9,553 bases of DNA. Source: an uncultured Propionibacteriaceae bacterium. Lineage in GTDB: Bacteria > Actinomycetota > Actinomycetes > Propionibacteriales > Propionibacteriaceae. Numbering within the stretch: the stretch's first letter is position 1; the number at the start of each line of letters is the position of its first letter. The position numbers and the translations under genes are program-made. The stretch spans positions 1 to 9,553 of the forward strand of contig CAKZJI010000072.1 of assembly GCA_936941515.1 (NCBI GenBank), given 5' to 3'. The notes below the pieces were generated by a model. It did no database searches. It was not told the origin of the DNA and saw nothing but the letters and a program-made list of their open reading frames with translations. This document shows, one piece after another, positions 6,577 to 9,553 of the stretch.

Positions 6577-7355
6577 TATGCGATCTCGTGGAAGGCCGCC
6601 ACGGCTGCACGGGGGTCGCCATGCCGGACGAGGGCCTCCCCCACCAGGATCGCCTCGGCACCCTCATCACGGACACGCTTGGCATCATCGACGCTCAGGA
6701 TTCCAGACTCAGCCACTTTGATGCGATCGTCGGGGATGCGGGCCGCCATCCTCCCGAACTGGGTGATGTCCACTTCTAGGGTCTTGAGGTTGCGGTTGTT
6801 GATGCCGATCACTCCGGCTCCGACCTCGATGGCACGGTCGACCTCCTCCTCGGTGTGGGCCTCTACCAAGGCCGTCATCCCGAGTGCATCGGTGAGGTTC
6901 ATGAAGGCCCGCAGCTCCGCCTCACTCAAAGCTGCGACGATCAGGAGCACCAGGTCGGCGCCATGCGCCCTGGCCTCGTAGAGCTGATACGACTCCACCA
7001 TGAAGTCCTTGCGCAGCAGCGGAACCGCAACCCGTTGCCTGACAATGTCCAGATCGTGGAGGGAGCCGCTGAACCGACGCTGCTCCGTCAACACCGAGAC
7101 CGCCGCCGCACCACCTGCCACGTAGCCCTCCGCGAGTTCCGCAGGGTCGGGGATCTCCGCCAGATCCCCCTTCGACGGTGAGCTGCGCTTCACCTCGGCG
7201 ATCACCGACAGCCCCGGCGCCCGCAACAATGGCAGGACATCACGGGCGGGCTCGACTGCGCGCGCCTGCTCCATCAGGTCAACTAGCGGACACTCGGCCT
7301 GCCTGACGGCCAGGTCCTCCCGAACTCCGGTGATGATCTCATCCAGCACTGTCAT
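6576..7355 (-). CDS. trpC: Indole-3-glycerol phosphate synthase
   Basis: Converts carboxyphenylamino-deoxyribulose phosphate to indole-3-glycerol phosphate, the substrate of TrpA. The 259 residues match a monofunctional TIM-barrel IGPS; there is no fused TrpF domain. The catalytic stretch [13 protein letters not shown] supplies E54 and K56, PLLRKDFMV supplies K116, and [13 protein letters not shown] and VAESGI are further barrel motifs. Start choice: ATG 7355, which overlaps the trpE stop as ATGA and follows AGGAGAGG. The in-frame ATG at 7421 lies within trpE and would add 22 residues. In Streptomyces and Mycobacterium a small membrane protein gene (TIGR02234) usually sits between trpE and trpC; here the two are directly fused by overlap, so that gene is absent from this position. 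It ends in a hairpin that overlaps its stop codon. Confidence 0.96.
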   Translation of the reverse strand: MTVLDEIITGVREDLAVRQAECPLVDLMEQARAVEPARDVLPLLRAPGLSVIAEVKRSSPSKGDLAEIPDPAELAEGYVAGGAAAVSVLTEQRRFSGSLHDLDIVRQRVAVPLLRKDFMVESYQLYEARAHGADLVLLIVAALSEAELRAFMNLTDALGMTALVEAHTEEEVDRAIEVGAGVIGINNRNLKTLEVDITQFGRMAARIPDDRIKVAESGILSVDDAKRVRDEGAEAILVGEALVRHGDPRAAVAAFHEIA

Positions 7356-8848
7356 GATGCCTCTCCTTGCTGCGCGGCCCGCCGGAGTGCGGTGATCACC
7401 GCCGCCGCTTTGTTCTTGCACTCGGTGTTCTCGGAAGCCGGATCTGAGTCGGCGACAATCCCGGCGCCAGCCTGCACGTGGGCGACACCGTCTTTCATGA
7501 CGGCGGTGCGGATGGCAATCGCGACATCGGAGTTTCCGGCGAAATCAAAATAGCCCACCACCCCTCCGTAGAGACCACGCCTTTTCACCTCACAGGAGTC
7601 GATGATCTCCATGGCCCGCACTTTCGGGGCCCCGGACAGGGTTCCCGCCGGGAAGCATGCCAGCGTCGCGTCCAGGGCGGAACGCCCCTCAGCCAGTTCA
7701 CCGCTGACCGCGGCCTCCAAGTGCATGATGTGGCTGTAGCGGTGGACCTGCATGAACTCGTGGACGGTCACGCTTCCGGGTGTGCAGATGCGCCCAAGAT
7801 CATTGCGGCCAAGGTCCACCAACATGAGGTGCTCGGCCCTCTCCTTGGGGTCGGCCACCAGCTCTGCGGCAAACTCACGGTCCTCGGCCTCGGTGTGGCC
7901 CCTGGGCCTGGATCCGGCGATGGGCCGGGTGGTTGCGACCCCATCCTGCACCGTGACGAGGGCCTCCGGGCTGGAGCCCACCACAGCGAACCCGGGCAGT
8001 CGAAGCAGATACAGGTAGGGGCTCGGGTTGGTGACCCTCAGCGCCCGATAGACCTCCAGGGCATCGGATGCGGTGGGAATGTCGAACCGCTGCGAAACGA
8101 CGACCTGGAAGGCCTCCCCCGCCTCGATCTCACCGATCACATCCCGGACGGTCGCCTCGAACTCCTCATCGGTGCGCTGACGCACCACCTCCAGCTCGCT
8201 CAGCCCGTCTCTCGCGGGCCTCACCAGCGGTGGGGTGGGTTCACCGAGCGCGCGGGCCATCTCGTGGATGCCAGCCACTGCCTCGTGGTAGGCGCGCTCC
8301 ACCCCCTCGTCGGCACCGTCGAAGTTGATGGCGTTGGATATCAGGCAGACCTCGCTGGTCTTGTGGTCCATCACCGCCAGCTGGGAGGCCAGCATCATCA
8401 CCAGCTCCGGAAGATGCAGGTCGTCGTCCGAGGTGTCGGGCAGGGTTTCGAGGCGCCGCACGACGTCATAGCCCAGGTAGCCAACCATGCCGGCATGGAA
8501 GGGAGGCAGGCCTGCGACGGCTGGGGTGGCCAGCTGGCTCAGTGTCTCACGCAGCACTGACAGCGGATCGCCGTTGCCGATGCCCGTCAGTTCCCTGCCC
8601 AGCCACACGGCCCGGCCGTCGCGTTCGGTGAGGGTTGCCGCGGCCCTCACCCCGATGAAGGAGTACCGAGACCACACGCCCTCGGATGCCGATTCGAGGA
8701 GAAAGGTTCCCTCCCGAGTTCCGCAGAGGGTGGCGTACAGGCTGATTGCGGTCAGATGATCCGCCACCACCCTGGCATGGACGCTGATGACCCTCCTAGT
8801 CTTGGCGAGCTCGGTGAACTCGCTGAGGGTTGGGGATATGGTCAGCAT
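7352..8848 (-). CDS. trpE: Anthranilate synthase component I
   Basis: Makes anthranilate from chorismate, the committed step of tryptophan synthesis, using ammonia from a TrpG glutaminase that is not encoded here and not fused. The protein has 498 residues. Motifs for feedback binding of tryptophan are present: LLESA (50-54, with S53) and NPSPY (274-278). The chorismate-binding domain shows PIAGSRPRG (309-317), LGRNDLGR (346-353), AGTLSGAPK (401-409) and [10 protein letters not shown] (461-470). In most TrpE proteins I recall, the 309-317 motif reads AGT rather than AGS, a mild substitution. These features favour TrpE over PabB, and the trp neighbours settle it. Start ATG 8848 has AGGA seven bases upstream and overlaps the hisI stop by seven bases; the stop overlaps trpC by four. 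No leader peptide or attenuator can fit upstream because of the overlap with hisI. Confidence 0.96.
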   Translation of the reverse strand: MLTISPTLSEFTELAKTRRVISVHARVVADHLTAISLYATLCGTREGTFLLESASEGVWSRYSFIGVRAAATLTERDGRAVWLGRELTGIGNGDPLSVLRETLSQLATPAVAGLPPFHAGMVGYLGYDVVRRLETLPDTSDDDLHLPELVMMLASQLAVMDHKTSEVCLISNAINFDGADEGVERAYHEAVAGIHEMARALGEPTPPLVRPARDGLSELEVVRQRTDEEFEATVRDVIGEIEAGEAFQVVVSQRFDIPTASDALEVYRALRVTNPSPYLYLLRLPGFAVVGSSPEALVTVQDGVATTRPIAGSRPRGHTEAEDREFAAELVADPKERAEHLMLVDLGRNDLGRICTPGSVTVHEFMQVHRYSHIMHLEAAVSGELAEGRSALDATLACFPAGTLSGAPKVRAMEIIDSCEVKRRGLYGGVVGYFDFAGNSDVAIAIRTAVMKDGVAHVQAGAGIVADSDPASENTECKNKAAAVITALRRAAQQGEAS

Positions 8849-9192
8849 GCAATGTCCTGACTGGTGAGTTCAGTGAAGAAACAGGTCGGGTTGCCGGTGT
8901 GGCATGCGGCGCCGGTCTGCTGGACACGCAACAAGATGGTGTCGCCGTCGCAGTCCAGATGCGCTGAGACCACCTGTTGCACATTTCCGGAGGTCTCACC
9001 CTTGACCCAATAGCTCTGGCGGCTGCGGGACCAGTAGGTCGCCCTCCCGCTGCTGAGGGTGCGGGCGAGCGCCTCGGAGTCCATCCACGCCATCATCAGC
9101 ACATCACCGGTCTCGGCGTCCTGGGCGACGGCGGGCACGAGCCCGTCGGAGTTGAAACGCATTCGCGCGGTCAGTTCGTCCCGCAATCTCAT
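8842..9192 (-). CDS. hisI: Phosphoribosyl-AMP cyclohydrolase
   Basis: Opens the adenine ring of phosphoribosyl-AMP in the third step of histidine synthesis. The 116 residues match the monofunctional HisI; there is no fused HisE domain. [16 protein letters not shown] (55-70) is the substrate-binding signature. DCDGD (80-84) supplies magnesium ligands and one zinc cysteine, and GAACHTG...C supplies the other zinc cysteines C97 and C104. Start choice: ATG 9192, giving the usual family N-terminus. The frame is open all the way to the window edge, so a longer ATG at 9303 exists, but the added residues do not look like HisI. No Shine-Dalgarno is seen; a -10-like box six bases upstream suggests a leaderless mRNA. 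Being first, it probably carries the main promoter of hisI-trpE-trpC. Confidence 0.95.
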   Translation of the reverse strand: MRLRDELTARMRFNSDGLVPAVAQDAETGDVLMMAWMDSEALARTLSSGRATYWSRSRQSYWVKGETSGNVQQVVSAHLDCDGDTILLRVQQTGAACHTGNPTCFFTELTSQDIAC

Positions 9193-9228
9193 GGGGCCAT
9201 TGTTCCCGCTCCGCCGGTTCGATACCAA
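9193..9228 (-). promoter_or_regulatory. hisI: Candidate leaderless promoter of the hisI-trp run
   Basis: On the minus strand TTGGTA (9228-9223) and AACAAT (9204-9199) each match four of six consensus bases of the -35 and -10 elements. They are separated by 18 bases, and the hisI ATG begins six bases after the -10. This predicts a transcript starting at or next to the A of the ATG. The match is by eye. A different start further upstream cannot be excluded, because the plus-strand gene begins only 109 bases away. Confidence 0.4.
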
Positions 9229-9288
9229 GCTGCGACGCGCATGGCGGACCTCAGAAGAGCAGGTTTCCCACGTCTTCTGGGAGGGCGT

Positions 9289-9301
9289 TAGGCTGCATCC
9301 C
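9289..9301 (+). promoter_or_regulatory. Candidate leaderless promoter of the TIGR03085-type gene
   Basis: TAGGCT (9289-9294) followed by exactly seven bases and then ATG 9302. It fits TANNNT -10 geometry for a transcript that starts with the ATG. No clear -35 and no Shine-Dalgarno are visible. It is divergent from the hisI promoter, within a 109-base intergenic stretch (9193-9301). Confidence 0.35.
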
Positions 9302-9463
9302 ATGACTTTTGCCTCCCGCCAGCGCGCCCAGCTGTGCGATCTGATGCTTGAGATAGGGCCCCTGGCGCCGACACGCTGCGAGGGCTGTTCAAGCAGATGG
9401 ACGACAGCGTGTCGGGCTTCGTCCGGGGGCAGGGGCCTAGCCAGCCGCCAGAAGCCCCAGTAG
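9302..9463 (+). pseudogene. TIGR03085-type (DinB/maleylpyruvate isomerase-like) gene, broken after about 30 codons
   Basis: The first 32 codons read like the N-terminus of actinobacterial TIGR03085 family proteins, predicted metal-binding proteins of the DinB/maleylpyruvate isomerase superfamily: [15 protein letters not shown], then APT-CEG. Family members continue with a W(S/T)xRDLAAHL-type helix carrying a metal-ligand histidine. Here the sequence after CEG-CSSR loses all resemblance and stops at TAG 9461-9463. Neither of the other two plus-strand frames restores the family sequence, so this is not a simple frameshift. From about 9390-9415 onward the DNA codes better on the opposite strand. 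The gene is therefore interrupted by an insertion or deletion junction, or the end of this sequence is chimeric. The family assignment is from remembered patterns over a short stretch. Confidence 0.5.
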
Positions 9464-9552
9464 CCGCCGCCGCTGTCGATAATCGCGGTCGGCTCGGGCA
9501 GGCAGGCCGGGCGGTTGCCTTCAAGCTTCGCCAGCAGACCGGGCTTTTGCTC
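9415..9552 (-). CDS. Fragment resembling a phage/plasmid primase-type protein (runs off window)
   Basis: Read from the window edge on the minus strand, about 46 residues resemble the primase/RepB-like proteins of phages and plasmids. A KLEGNRPA...PEPTAIID stretch is followed by [11 protein letters not shown] (9474-9442) and a P-rich turn. The serine-triple-glycine strand followed by aromatic residues and FWRL is the recognisable part; the rest of the protein would lie beyond the edge. Its C-terminal limit is unclear because the frame stays open, by chance, through to the hisI stop. It sits head-on against the broken TIGR03085-type gene. Either a mobile element begins here or the sequence end is a joining artefact. 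The assignment rests on a short motif and is tentative. Confidence 0.35.
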
Positions 9553-9553
9553 G

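Noticed and set aside
7356..7421. A 22-residue N-terminal extension of TrpC starting at ATG 7421.
   Set aside because: It lies inside trpE; ATG 7355 has a good AGGAGAGG and the normal IGPS N-terminus.
7478..8560. A 360-codon plus-strand frame antisense to trpE.
   Set aside because: It is the mirror of a gene with complete TrpE motifs; long antisense frames are expected at this GC content and this one shows no recognisable domain.
8842..9552. A continuous minus-strand open frame of about 711 bases from the window edge through hisI, suggesting a primase-HisI fusion.
   Set aside because: The stretch between the primase-like motif and the HisI start (about 9193-9414) has no recognisable domain and crosses the divergent promoter region and the antisense TIGR03085-type start. 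HisI has its normal family N-terminus at 9192. The open frame is best explained by high GC.

Overview
This window looks like chromosomal DNA from a high-GC actinobacterium. Supporting signs are a DnaE1-type replicative polymerase, a DUF1707 protein, a 'sensor-domain' histidine kinase paired with a NarL/LuxR response regulator, an actinobacterial-style hisI-trpE-trpC-trpB-trpA run, and several genes that appear to be leaderless. A member of the Propionibacteriaceae or a related order is a reasonable guess, but nothing here proves the genus.

Layout. Positions 1-1669 (minus) hold the first 556 residues of DNA polymerase III alpha (dnaE), cut by the window edge. A 76-base divergent spacer separates it from a plus-strand gene (1746-2384) for a soluble DUF1707 protein with a LiaF-like repeat domain. 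Next come a membrane sensor histidine kinase (2480-3742), split by one in-frame amber codon at 2690-2692, and its overlapping response regulator (3730-4371). Together these three genes resemble a LiaF-LiaS-LiaR-type envelope-stress module. A short convergent spacer with a hairpin leads to the minus-strand biosynthetic run: hisI (9192-8842), trpE (8848-7352), trpC (7355-6576), trpB (6513-5275) and trpA (5278-4430). All joints in this run are 4-7 base overlaps except trpC/trpB, where a 62-base gap holds a hairpin and a candidate internal promoter. Upstream of hisI, on the plus strand, starts a TIGR03085-type gene that breaks off after about 30 codons. The last ~140 bases of the window instead encode, on the minus strand, a fragment resembling phage or plasmid primases.

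How the genes work together. HisI carries out an early step of histidine synthesis. TrpE makes anthranilate, TrpC makes indole-3-glycerol phosphate and the TrpA/TrpB complex makes tryptophan; trpG, trpD and trpF must lie elsewhere. Candidate leaderless promoters (a TANNNT box exactly 7 bases before ATG) recur before the DUF1707 gene, trpB and the TIGR03085-type gene, and a related arrangement precedes hisI. No gap exceeds 300 bases. No RNA gene, CRISPR array or insertion sequence was recognised. The observations most worth a second look are the amber-split kinase, the recurring promoter arrangement and the abrupt junction near 9390-9415.
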